64,000 nt of DNA from Caldicellulosiruptor hydrothermalis 108 (lineage in GTDB: Bacteria > Bacillota > Thermoanaerobacteria > Caldicellulosiruptorales > Caldicellulosiruptoraceae). A program made the translations under genes and the position numbers. This document shows, piece by piece, positions 9,396 through 17,834 of this stretch. The stretch lies in contig NC_014652.1 in NCBI RefSeq assembly GCF_000166355.1, positions 712,001-776,000 on the forward strand, written 5' to 3'. The notes beneath the pieces are model-generated. The model worked only from the letters and a program-made list of their open reading frames with translations, did not search any database and was not told the DNA's origin. The stretch's first letter is position 1. The number at the start of each line of letters is the position of its first letter.

Positions 9396-10307
9396 ATGGA
9401 AGTTAGTAGTAAAGAAACAAGAATTCAGCAGGATACCTCGGGAATTGTGATTAAGATTGTAGCGTACATTTTTATAACTTTATTTACATTAGCCTGTTTA
9501 ATTCCATTTATAATTGTTATTTCAACCTCATTTACTTCAGAAAGTTACATCATTAAACATGGATATCAACTTATTCCACGTCAATTTACTGTATTTGCAT
9601 ATAAATTAATTGCAGCTGACCCGCAGTATTTAATAGGGTCTTACGTAGTTACAATACTCAATACTTTAATAGGAACCACAGTTGGACTATTCTTGATAGC
9701 AATGACTGGTTATGCTCTTCAGAGACCAGATTTTCCATACAGAAACACAATTTCATTCTACATTTACTTCACCACATTATTTTCAGGTGGATTAGTCCCA
9801 TATTATCTTTTGGTGACTCAAGTTTTGCACTTGAAAGATAATTATTTGGCAATATTGTTACCTTCACTTATGAGCCCGTGGCTGATCATTTTAATGAAGA
9901 ATTTCATGAAATCTATTCCTCACTCCATAACTGAATCAGCAAAAATAGACGGAGCAGGTGATTTTACAATATTTGTACGTATAATTCTACCAATGGCAAA
10001 ACCTGCACTAGCGACAGTTGGACTGTTTTTAGCTCTTGGTTACTGGAATGAATGGTACAACGCAATGCTCTTTTTGTCAAGTTCAGTTAAATATGTACCT
10101 TTACAACTCTTTCTTTATAACGTTGTAAGTAAAGCTGATTTCATAAGAAATTCAGCAGCTGCAGCAAATGTACCACCTCAAGATATACCCATGGAATCTA
10201 TGAAAATGGCAACTGCGGTAGCAGCGACAGGTCCGATTATTTTGGTTTACCCATTTGTTCAAAAATATTTTATAAAAGGTATCACTGTAGGAGCTGTAAA
10301 AGGTTAA
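9396..10307 (+). CDS. Carbohydrate ABC transporter permease, YtcP/AraQ type
   Basis: Second permease of the importer, about 303 residues and six membrane segments. The EAA loop ESAKIDGAGDFTIFVRIILPMAKPALAT contacts the missing ATPase. C-terminal features of the YtcP group are present, including a GNEWYNAMLFL-like segment and the closing KYFIKGITVGAVKG. The GTG at 9387 lies within the GAGGTGA ribosome binding site, so the ATG at 9396 is taken as start. The gap to the upstream permease is 12 bp. Confidence 0.92.
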   Translation: MEVSSKETRIQQDTSGIVIKIVAYIFITLFTLACLIPFIIVISTSFTSESYIIKHGYQLIPRQFTVFAYKLIAADPQYLIGSYVVTILNTLIGTTVGLFLIAMTGYALQRPDFPYRNTISFYIYFTTLFSGGLVPYYLLVTQVLHLKDNYLAILLPSLMSPWLIILMKNFMKSIPHSITESAKIDGAGDFTIFVRIILPMAKPALATVGLFLALGYWNEWYNAMLFLSSSVKYVPLQLFLYNVVSKADFIRNSAAAANVPPQDIPMESMKMATAVAATGPIILVYPFVQKYFIKGITVGAVKG

Positions 10308-10315
10308 TTGTGGCA

Positions 10316-10352
10316 CAAAGCTATTGCCTTATAAATTGAGGTGATAGCTTTG
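10316..10352 (+). other. Stem-loop between permease and binding-protein genes
   Basis: CAAAGCTAT pairs with ATAGCTTTG (9 bp, extendable to 13 with wobble pairs). There is no T-run. It lies 31 bp before the binding-protein gene, in the same relative place as the hairpins at 3437 and 23770. Confidence 0.6.
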
Positions 10353-10383
10353 AAAATAAAAAACAGTAAAAAGGAGGTTTTCT

Positions 10384-11943
10384 ATGATGAAGGTCTTATC
10401 AAAATTAGTAGCGATTGTTTTGGTTATTGCTTTGATTGGTGGAATGTTTATTGTAAGTTCAACAGGTAAGGCTGCTTCAAATGTGCCCAAGAATTTTGTC
10501 AAAGTGACTTATCTGATGTTAGGTGACCCGCCCACAAATGGCCAGCTTGAAAAGGTATCTGCTGAATGGAACAAGGTGCTTAAGAAAAAGGTAAATGCGA
10601 ACTTGGAACTTAAATTTACTGGTTGGGCCGATTGGTATACTAAATATAATATGATTTTGGCTTCAGGTGAACCTATTGATTTAATAACAAGTGCTGACGA
10701 CTGGCTTGATTTGTGGCCAAATGCCGCAAGAGGTGCATTTAAACCGTTGGATGATTTGCTTCCTAAATATGCACCGATTACTTGGAAAAGCGTACCTCAG
10801 TCTCATTGGAAACTCTGTAAATATAATGGCAAAATTATTGCAATTCCAGAAGATCAATTCACTCAATGGGTAAATCATGGATTCTTTTACAGAGGGGATT
10901 GGGCAAGACAAGCAGGTATCAAATTGCCTATCAAAGACTTTGAGACCATCGAAAAATATCTTGACTGGATAAAGAAAAATAAGCCTGGCGTAATTCCATG
11001 GGATGCAGCTGTTTCTATTGGTCAGGAAATTTGGGATGGCTGGGTTGAGTCACATACGGATGCAATAGGTCTTCCATTTGGAACAGGTTATCATAGAATT
11101 TTCTGGGGCAAGTCAGCAAAAGACTGGGCTACTGTTTATTCACCAATATTTGATAATACTATGATTGAATATGCAAAAATGATGAAGAGATGGTCAGACA
11201 AAGGGTATTTTAGGAAGGATGTCTTAACATATAAAGGAGACACAAGAAGTGCACTGAAAGAAGGAAAAACAGGGTTAGATGAACATCATACACAAACGTA
11301 CCTAGGTTTAAGGGTTGATATGGATAAAAAGCAGCCAGGTTCAGATTTACAATTCTTCCCATGGTGTTATACAAGGGGTAATTTAGTGAGACTTTCAATT
11401 TTGCATGGTGCAACTTGTGTTGGCCGAAACAGCAAAAATCCTGAGAGAGCGTTAATGGTTTACGATTTGATACGAAATGATCCTCAGGTTTATAGGCTTG
11501 TCAACTATGGAATAGAAGGTGTTCAATATATTCTAAAGAAGAAAAACGGAGTTTTAGTCAGAGCAACGCCGCCAAATTATGACGAGAACAAACACGCTTT
11601 CTGGTCGAACTTCTGGGGTGGCAGGAATGATAAATTAGAGATTCCAAGCGAAAATACTCCTATTGAGATAAGAAATCAATTGTGGGGGTATTTTGACAAG
11701 ATTGCCAAAGACTTCCCATATACCGGCTGGGCGTTTGATCCAAAACCAATTCAAGCAGAGTTAGCAGCACTTTCAAACATTACTAATACCTATGGACCTG
11801 CTATTAGCTTTGGTAAAGTGAAAGATCCTGTAAAGGCAGTGCAAGAGTATAGAAATAGGTTAAAAGCTGCTGGTTATGATAAGGCTTTAAAAGAAGTTCA
11901 AAAACAACTTCTCAAGTTTAAGAAACAGATGGCAAACCAATAA
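10384..11943 (+). CDS. Extracellular solute-binding protein, LplA/YtcQ type
   Basis: A 519-residue exported binding protein of the family 1 type used with LplB/YtcP permeases. It has an N-terminal signal segment (KLVAIVLVIALIGGMFIV), then KVTYLMLGDPP, an aromatic-rich body with WADWYTKYNMILASGEPIDL, and LINDPQVYRLVNYGIEGVQY-like C-terminal landmarks. A strong AAGGAGG site lies 6 bp before the tandem ATG codons. No lipobox Cys is seen; in a monoderm cell it must be held by another means or by an uncleaved signal. Large stem-loops flank it. Confidence 0.92.
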   Translation: MMKVLSKLVAIVLVIALIGGMFIVSSTGKAASNVPKNFVKVTYLMLGDPPTNGQLEKVSAEWNKVLKKKVNANLELKFTGWADWYTKYNMILASGEPIDLITSADDWLDLWPNAARGAFKPLDDLLPKYAPITWKSVPQSHWKLCKYNGKIIAIPEDQFTQWVNHGFFYRGDWARQAGIKLPIKDFETIEKYLDWIKKNKPGVIPWDAAVSIGQEIWDGWVESHTDAIGLPFGTGYHRIFWGKSAKDWATVYSPIFDNTMIEYAKMMKRWSDKGYFRKDVLTYKGDTRSALKEGKTGLDEHHTQTYLGLRVDMDKKQPGSDLQFFPWCYTRGNLVRLSILHGATCVGRNSKNPERALMVYDLIRNDPQVYRLVNYGIEGVQYILKKKNGVLVRATPPNYDENKHAFWSNFWGGRNDKLEIPSENTPIEIRNQLWGYFDKIAKDFPYTGWAFDPKPIQAELAALSNITNTYGPAISFGKVKDPVKAVQEYRNRLKAAGYDKALKEVQKQLLKFKKQMANQ

Positions 11944-11959
11944 TAAAGCTCCATTTTAA

Positions 11960-12010
11960 TAGCTTCTCCCTAAGAGGAATAGTCTCTTAGGGAGAAGCTA
12001 CAATGTTTTT
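11960..12010 (+). terminator. 17-bp perfect stem-loop after binding-protein gene
   Basis: Arms 11960-11976 and 11984-12000 are exactly complementary, followed after five bases by TTTTTT. It may partly terminate transcription before GH30 and/or protect the binding-protein mRNA. Confidence 0.7.
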
Positions 12011-12041
12011 TATGGAAGTGGGGAAAGAGAGTGCTTGGAAA

Positions 12042-13463
12042 ATGTTAAAGAAATTAATAAAAGTGATAAGTGCGGTTATGATAATTACTATTTTCAGCTC
12101 TAATGTGATGATTGGAAAAGGGAGAATTAACAATGCAATAACGGCAGAAATTACTATTTTGCCTCAAAAAAAGTACCAAAAGATTGAAGGTTTTGGTGTT
12201 TCTGGTGCTTGGTGGGCACAAGATGTAGGTAGCTGGTCAAATTTAGGAGAAATTCTTGATTATCTGTTTCACAAGGAAAAAGGTATTGGTCTTACAATAT
12301 ATAGATATAATGTAGGTGCAGGGCCCAAATATAACAATGTAAATGATCCCTGGAGAAGAACAGAGTGTTTTGAAGTAGCTCCGGGGAAGTATGATTGGAA
12401 TAGAGACAAAAATGCTCAGAAAGCATTGTTTGAAGCAGTTAAACGTGGGGTGGATACAGTAGTATTGTTTGCAAATAGTCCTCCTGGTAGAATGACAAAG
12501 AATGGGTATACATCTGGTGACTTTTGGGGAGGGTCAAACTTCAAAAGTGGAATGGAAAAAGAATTTTCGAAATTTTTATGTGATGTTGCTGAATATTTTA
12601 TAAAAAAAGGTGTACCGGTTAAATATATAAGTCCTATAAATGAGCCACAATGGAATTGGAAGGAGAATCAAGAAGGATGCCATTATACTGTAGAGGAAGC
12701 GTATAGAGTAGCAAAGGCTCTTGTTGCAGAGATAAAAAGAAGAAAATTGAAAGTGAAACCTTCCTTTATAGAGTCAGGGAAGTGGTTTGATCCGGATTAT
12801 ACCTTTAAGATGTATGAACTTCTTACAAATGATAAAGAAATAAGAGAAATTATGGACCATTTTGCTGTGCATTCTTACTGGAGCGACGAGTTTGATAAAA
12901 AAATGGCTAAGAATTTTTTTGATAAGACTAAATTCAAGCTACCGTTATATATGACTGAATGGTGTCAAATGGAGTCAGGAAGAGACCTTGGTATGGGTGG
13001 GGCACTTAAACTTGCTAAAACACTTCATGAAGATCTCACCATTTTATCTGTTTCATCATGGCAACATTGGATAGCAGTTTCCTGTTATGATTATAATGAT
13101 GGCCTAATTTATGTAGATAAAAATACCCACAAATATTATGTTGCTAAAAGATTATGGGCTTTTGGAAATTGGAGTAGATATGTAAGACCAGGGTATGTGA
13201 GGATTGATGCAAAGAGCAAAAGCGATACTGATTTGCTTGTTAGTTCATTTATTAGTCCGGATGACAAAAGGATTGTTACTATAGTAATTAACCAAGCAGA
13301 GGACAGTAAGAATGTAAAATTTAAGGGAGTAGAGAATTATAAAGCGGTGAAAATAATAGAAACAAATGAGAAAAACTCTTTAAAGGAAATATATAAAGGC
13401 CCAAAAAAAGATATCTATACATTAACTCCTACTTCAGTTACTACTTTTGTTTTTTCGTTATAG
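12042..13463 (+). CDS. Secreted GH30 glycosidase, possibly endo-beta-1,6-galactanase
   Basis: About 473 residues with an N-terminal signal peptide (MLKKLIKVISAVMIITIFSS), a TIM barrel of clan A and a C-terminal beta domain. Family 30 landmarks: EGFGVSGAWWAQ near the start of the barrel, SPPGRMT, acid/base Glu201 in SPINEPQW and nucleophile Glu306 in YMTEWCQM. The NEPQW form and length resemble beta-1,6-galactanases, but beta-1,6-glucanase or another GH30 activity is possible. The ATG at 12042 is preferred over 12003 because the signal peptide begins there and a GGGGAAAGAGAG site precedes it. It probably cuts polymer outside the cell for the adjacent importer and GH35. Confidence 0.85.
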   Translation: MLKKLIKVISAVMIITIFSSNVMIGKGRINNAITAEITILPQKKYQKIEGFGVSGAWWAQDVGSWSNLGEILDYLFHKEKGIGLTIYRYNVGAGPKYNNVNDPWRRTECFEVAPGKYDWNRDKNAQKALFEAVKRGVDTVVLFANSPPGRMTKNGYTSGDFWGGSNFKSGMEKEFSKFLCDVAEYFIKKGVPVKYISPINEPQWNWKENQEGCHYTVEEAYRVAKALVAEIKRRKLKVKPSFIESGKWFDPDYTFKMYELLTNDKEIREIMDHFAVHSYWSDEFDKKMAKNFFDKTKFKLPLYMTEWCQMESGRDLGMGGALKLAKTLHEDLTILSVSSWQHWIAVSCYDYNDGLIYVDKNTHKYYVAKRLWAFGNWSRYVRPGYVRIDAKSKSDTDLLVSSFISPDDKRIVTIVINQAEDSKNVKFKGVENYKAVKIIETNEKNSLKEIYKGPKKDIYTLTPTSVTTFVFSL

Positions 13464-13522
13464 ATGTTTACACTAAAATGAAATCTTTAAAAGAAGTTCG
13501 GGTGGGTGTTTGCTTGTGAGAG

Positions 13523-13543
13523 AGCGAATCAACCGCTTTTTTT
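13523..13543 (+). terminator. Weak terminator after GH30
   Basis: AGCG and CGCT form a short stem immediately followed by a T-run (13537-13543). The stem is only 4 bp, but the position fits the operon end. Confidence 0.35.
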
Positions 13544-13652
13544 ACTTATTAAACTTCTTTATTCTTTTTTATTTGATATGATGTTTTTTTGTAGTCATTT
13601 ATTTGACAAATAATTATTTTTATATGTTAGGGTGGTATGTTTTTTAATGGTA

Positions 13653-13703
13653 TTGACAAATATCGCTTTATGCAATATAATAAAAATGAAATAGGTTGCA
13701 CCT
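13653..13703 (+). promoter_or_regulatory. Promoter and operator of the LacI regulator
   Basis: TTGACA at 13653-13658, 17-bp spacer, TATAAT at 13676-13681, then GAAATAGGTTGCACCT at 13688-13703. The motif matches that of the GH35 promoter in 14 of 16 positions at the same distance from the -10. This suggests autoregulation of the regulator together with its target operon. Confidence 0.78.
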
Positions 13704-13786
13704 CTAAAAAATTATTCTTGTGTTACAAGGGGTTGTGATTTATAATTCATAACAAGAAATCATTTCAGCAAGGGTTGATGTACGAA

Positions 13787-14803
13787 ATGAAGAAAGTGAC
13801 AATCTACGATATTGCAAAAGAAGCAAATGTATCTCCGAGTATGGTATCGAGGGTTATTAATGGGAGTGGTCCTGTCAAAAAAGAGAAAGCTGAAAAGATA
13901 TTGCAGATCATAAAAAAATATAATTATGTGCCAAATGCGCTTGCAAGGAGTTTAACAAAAAAAGAAAGCAGAACAATTGGAATAATTTTGCCTGATATCA
14001 GCAATCCCTTCTTTGTTCAGATTTATAAAGAGGCAGAAAAACGTGCTCTTGAACATGGTTATAACATCATATTGGGAAATTCGTTTAGTGATTATAAAAT
14101 AGAATCGCTTTATTTGAAATCATTTTTGGAAAAGCAGGTGGATGGTATCATCTTTTTGGGTGGAAGAATTAATGCATGTAAATTAGATGAAAAGTATGTA
14201 AAGGAAATGGCGGAAATAAAAGGCAAAGTTCCAATAATTACTGTAAATAGTATCTATGAAGAAAGTAGTACTTTAAATATTGTCACTGATGAGGAAAAAG
14301 GCTTTAGGGAATTAGTAGAATTTATAGCTAAAAAAGGTTATAAAAAGATAGGAATTATATTAGGTGAAAAATGTATAAGTTCGAGTGAAACAAAAAGAGA
14401 GTATTTTTTGAAATACATTAAAGAGTACAATTTAAGCACTTCAAAAGAATGGATAATATATAGTGGTTTCAGTGTTGAGGCGGGGAAAAAGGGAATAGGA
14501 AAATTGCTTAAAAACAAAAAGTTACCAGAAGTAATCATGTGTATAAATGACATTGTAGCAATAGGAGCTATAAGAGAACTAGTTTCAAGAGGCTTTAAAG
14601 TTCCAGATGATATTAAAGTGACGGGTTTTGATGATATAGAATTAGCTCAGTCCTTTATTCCTTCTTTAACAACGGTTGATCAGAATTATACTGAAATAGG
14701 AAAGCTTATAATTGATGTTTTGGCGACTAAATCGTTTGATCATAATTTATCTGAAAAGGTAATGATAGAGACAAGTTTAAGGGTGAGAGAGTCATGTAAT
14801 TAA
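13787..14803 (+). CDS. LacI family transcriptional regulator of the GH35/GH30 locus
   Basis: About 338 residues. The N-terminal helix-turn-helix reads VTIYDIAKEANVSPSMVSRVINGSG, with the hinge helix region NYVPNALARSL, followed by a periplasmic-binding-like sensor domain (TIGIILPDISNPFF, DGIIFLGG, VTGFDDIELAQSF). The ATG at 13787 gives the usual MKKVTI start; ATG 13778 is an alternative but is only 3 bp from the AAGGG. It closes the locus downstream of GH30, under its own promoter with the shared operator. Likely a repressor released by an imported galactoside (inference). Confidence 0.9.
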   Translation: MKKVTIYDIAKEANVSPSMVSRVINGSGPVKKEKAEKILQIIKKYNYVPNALARSLTKKESRTIGIILPDISNPFFVQIYKEAEKRALEHGYNIILGNSFSDYKIESLYLKSFLEKQVDGIIFLGGRINACKLDEKYVKEMAEIKGKVPIITVNSIYEESSTLNIVTDEEKGFRELVEFIAKKGYKKIGIILGEKCISSSETKREYFLKYIKEYNLSTSKEWIIYSGFSVEAGKKGIGKLLKNKKLPEVIMCINDIVAIGAIRELVSRGFKVPDDIKVTGFDDIELAQSFIPSLTTVDQNYTEIGKLIIDVLATKSFDHNLSEKVMIETSLRVRESCN

Positions 14804-15032
14804 AAAAATAAAGAAGAGAAAGAGAAAAAGAGAAAGGGGTCTGTAAATAATTTTGTGTATTTAACTTGAACCATCCCTCTTAGCAAGAAATAGCAAGAAA
14901 TCATTCAGGATAATCTTGTCTACCTTCTATTTTTTAGTATTACCCTTTTAAAAATTTTTATGCATAAATTTTTCAAAAGCTGGACAAAATTTAAGACGGG
15001 GATATACTGCTCTAGTTTTTGGTTCTAATTTG

Positions 15033-15064
15033 TTTTAGATTGCTTCCATGGAAGCAATCTAAAA
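15033..15064. repeat. 32-nt perfect palindrome downstream of element A transposase
   Basis: The sequence is its own reverse complement, centred on CATG with arms AGATTGCTTC. It lies 19 bp beyond the transposase stop and could act as a bidirectional terminator of the IS transcript. Confidence 0.55.
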
Positions 15065-15082
15065 GCGAACTGAGGTTTGTTA

Positions 15083-15826
15083 TTAATTTATATATCCACT
15101 TAAACGTTCTGGATACATTATCAAAAGCTGATTTAATATTATATCCCAATTTCTGTACCTCTGTGTCCACTTTCTTACAACATTTTTTGTTGCAAGATAA
15201 AGCATTTTCTCTAATGCTGTATCGTTTGGAAATACTGATTTTGCTTTTGTCACTTTTCTAAATTGTCTATGAACTCCTTCTATGATGTTTGTTGTATAAA
15301 TTATCTTCCTTATCTCTGGGGGAAACTTAAAAAACGAAGTCAGTGTATCCCAGTTGCTTTCCCAACTCCTGAACGCATAAGGATATTGTTTCCCCCATTT
15401 TTCTTTTACATGATAAAAATTCTCCAGCGCTTCTTCTTCATTAGTTGCCTGATACACTCTTTTAAAATCCTTTGAAAATTCTTTTATATGCTTGTATGAA
15501 ACATATTTGAACGAATTTCTGAGCTGATGAATAATACACCTTTGAATATCGCTTTTTGGGAACACTGCTTCTATTGCTTCCTTTAAACCTGTCAAGCCGT
15601 CAACACAAAACAGTAATACATCTTCCACTCCTCTTGTTTTCAAGTCATTCAAAACACCCAACCAGAATTTAGAACTTTCACTTTCTCCAATCCATATCCC
15701 TAAAACATCCTTATATCCTTCAATGTTAATACCCAAAACAACATAGGCAGCTTTATTCACAATTTTACCCTCATCTTTTATCTTGTAATGAATTGCGTCC
15801 ATGAAAATAAACGGATATATCGGGAG
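15083..15826 (-). pseudogene. IS256-family transposase, N-terminally truncated
   Basis: About 248 codons of a transposase normally near 400 residues. The retained part starts at LPIYPFIFMDAIHYKIK, where the first catalytic Asp lies in the family, and includes VLGIWIGESE, the second Asp segment DVLLFCVDGLTGLKEAI, CIIHQLRNS and the C-terminal TTNIIEGVHRQFRKVTK. An in-frame TAA directly precedes the first retained residue, and no promoter or N-terminal DNA-binding part remains, so the protein should be inactive. Truncated by the sequence now called element B. Confidence 0.88.
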
Positions 15827-15829
15827 TTA

Positions 15830-17039
15830 AAATAAAATTGTATCCACTGTCTAATTAGTATTGAAATAATCAAAAAAAAGGGAGTTCACGATCATGAACA
15901 AAAATGAAATTTTTGAAATCGCTAAAAATATGGCTATCGAGCAGGTATTAAACATGTATTGCTTAAAAGACGATCCCTCACGTCCAGCCTTAAAACAGCT
16001 CTTAGAAAATTTGCAAAAGTAGCTCATGGTGTCAGAAAGAAATATTTACCTTGCTAAAATGACAAAGGTAATGGATTTTATGATAGAAAACTTGCAACCT
16101 CCATTGGTACTCTTGAAATTTCTGTTCCTCGAGCTCGCACTAAGAACTTTAGACCTTCTATTCTACCTGACCCATACAAAAGAGTAGATGACTCATATAT
16201 TACACTCCTTATGTCTTTAGTCGCAAATGGTTACTCGGAAAGCTCACTTGTTCAAACTTTGAAAACCATGAATCTACCTTACTCTGAAAATGAAATCCTA
16301 AAAATTAAAGAAGACCTTAAAAATGAACTTCAGTTATTCAAACAAAGAGAACTGCCCACAAGTACTTTTGCACTTATCATCGACAGTTATCATTGCGAAG
16401 TTAAAGACAATTCTAAAGTTAAACAGGCTACTTGCTATGTCGTGCTTGGTATCGATTTGGAAGGTAAAAAAGACATCTTTGAAGTTTACACCTTTTTCGG
16501 CAAAGAAAATAAAGCCGATTGGACAAAAGTCTTCGAAGACTTAATTACAAGAGGTCTTAAAGAAGTTTTAATAGTTGTAAGCGATGACTTTCCTGGTATT
16601 ATAAATGCTGTCAAACTTGCTTACCCTCTTGCTGATCATCAGCTATGTTTTGTCCACCTCTAGCGTAATGTCAGAAAACACATGACAAAAGAAGATGCTT
16701 CAGCTTTTAATAAAAGTTTGGACAAAATCAGAAAAGGAATATTTGAAAAACAGAGTTTTATCTTGCCCACATGAAATATCCTGAAGATTTAAGAAAGCAT
16801 GTCTATACTACAAATGCAGTTGAAAGTGTCAATAGTATGATTGATAAAATCAGAATAAACTCTGGTGGATATTTTCAGTCTGTTGATGTTTTAGAAATAA
16901 ATATTTATTTACAACGTGAAAACCTGCGTCGAACAAAATAGAAAAAAGAAGTTCCTTGTATTGAAAAATGTTCTAACAATATAATACAGCTCTACAACTT
17001 ACGTTATAAATTAGAAACACAAAATTCTTGACAAGTCTC
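15830..17039 (+). mobile_element. IS256-family element B, decayed
   Basis: It carries a broken transposase on the plus strand and a right end at 17017-17039 (ACACAAAATTCTTGACAAGTC), similar to IS256-family ends. No matching left end is found near 15830, so the left boundary is only the junction with element A. Its right end sits inside an IS30 transposase. Confidence 0.65.
15894..16941 (+). pseudogene. IS256-family transposase with several lesions
   Basis: The reading starts at ATG 15894 (IFEIAKNMAIEQVL) and shows an in-frame TAG at 16020, a frameshift near 16055, a nonsense TAG replacing a residue after CFVHL at 16661, and an apparent internal deletion near 16750 before LAHMKYPEDLRKHVYTTNAVES. 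The segment 16211-16663 is the longest intact stretch and contains the DSYHCEVKD and VVSDDFPGI catalytic regions. It is of a different subtype from element A, so this is not one gene broken in two. Confidence 0.88.
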
Positions 17040-17620
17040 AGGTATCTATTTCCCAATGCCCAAATTTCTTTCTGTTATTTGCTACTTGTGGTCTTTCTTC
17101 TATGCTCTTGCCTTTTGGCTTACTCTTCACTACTTTTCTGCTTACTTTCCTTGGCTTTAATCTAACTCTAACTGGCAAATCTATGTTCTTTACTTTCAAA
17201 AACCCTTTTCCTATCCAGTTGTATAATGTCTTTGTACATACCTTCTTATCTTTGCTAAATCCGAGTTCCTGTCTGCAGTACCTAACCACCGCATCAACTG
17301 ACCACTTATCTTTCAGCATCTTCTCTTCTGCAAGTTTTAAAAATTCTTCCACTTCCAAAAGTTTACTTTTCCTACCACACCTTGCTCTGTTTTTGTCATA
17401 CACAGCTTTACCTGTTTGAGAAGAATACTTTTCAAATGTGCTCAGGTCAGTTCTCATTTGAGTTGTGGTTCCTCGCTTTATCTCTCGCGAAATAGTACTT
17501 GCATTTCTGCCTAATCTTTTTGCTATTTCTCTTATGCTCAGACCAAGCGCTCTATCAGTCTTTCTATCGCTCCTCTTTCGGCTTCACTTAGGTGTTTAAA
17601 TTTCCTTCTCTTTGTGGTAT
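17038..17620 (-). pseudogene. IS30-family transposase fragment
   Basis: Read on the minus strand: KFKHLSEAERGAIERL, then a one-base frameshift near 17545, then LSIREIAKRLGRNASTISREIKRG (helix-turn-helix), and a continuous segment down to KKFGHWEIDT, where the catalytic domain of IS30 transposases should begin. The stop TGA at 17038-17040 comes from the end of element B. The DDE domain is absent from the window. Confidence 0.85.
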
Positions 17621-17741
17621 GATTATTATAGGCTGTAGCTTCAAACCTCCTGTGTATGTGTTTGTCTTTCCAACTAATATCATACACAGTTTAAAGCTAT
17701 GGCTTCAATTTTTTTTACCCTGTTGCATTTAATTTTACAAC
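17040..17741 (-). mobile_element. IS30-family element remnant
   Basis: This covers the transposase fragment plus an end-like GTTGTAAAATTAAATGCAAC (minus strand, 17722-17741), which resembles IS30-family terminal repeats. The other end is lost beyond element B. Confidence 0.55.
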
Positions 17742-17834
17742 AAACATTTCAAACGATACATGCTAAAACTCTTGATTGAAAAGGCTTTAAGGTGATAAAA
17801 TAAACTAAAAATAAAAATTACTGTACAAAAGAGG

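Larger units (their letters stand above)
14836..15829 (-). mobile_element. IS256-family element A, 5' half lost
   Basis: The outer end at 14836-14858 (GGTCTGTAAATAATTTTGTGT) resembles, in inverted orientation, the end of element B at 17017-17039 and is a typical IS256-family terminal repeat. The transposase frame is read on the minus strand and breaks off at about 15827, where element B sequence begins. Confidence 0.7.

Noticed and set aside
10681-10911. Short frames on both strands inside the LplA-type gene
   Set aside because: Overlap a well-supported binding-protein gene and carry no family motif.
15019-15475. Plus-strand frames of 70-80 codons opposite the IS256 transposase
   Set aside because: They are shadows of the minus-strand transposase, whose protein motifs are clear.
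15083-16941. One IS256 element rearranged into two halves
   Set aside because: Both parts include the central catalytic region but differ strongly in sequence, so they come from two different elements.
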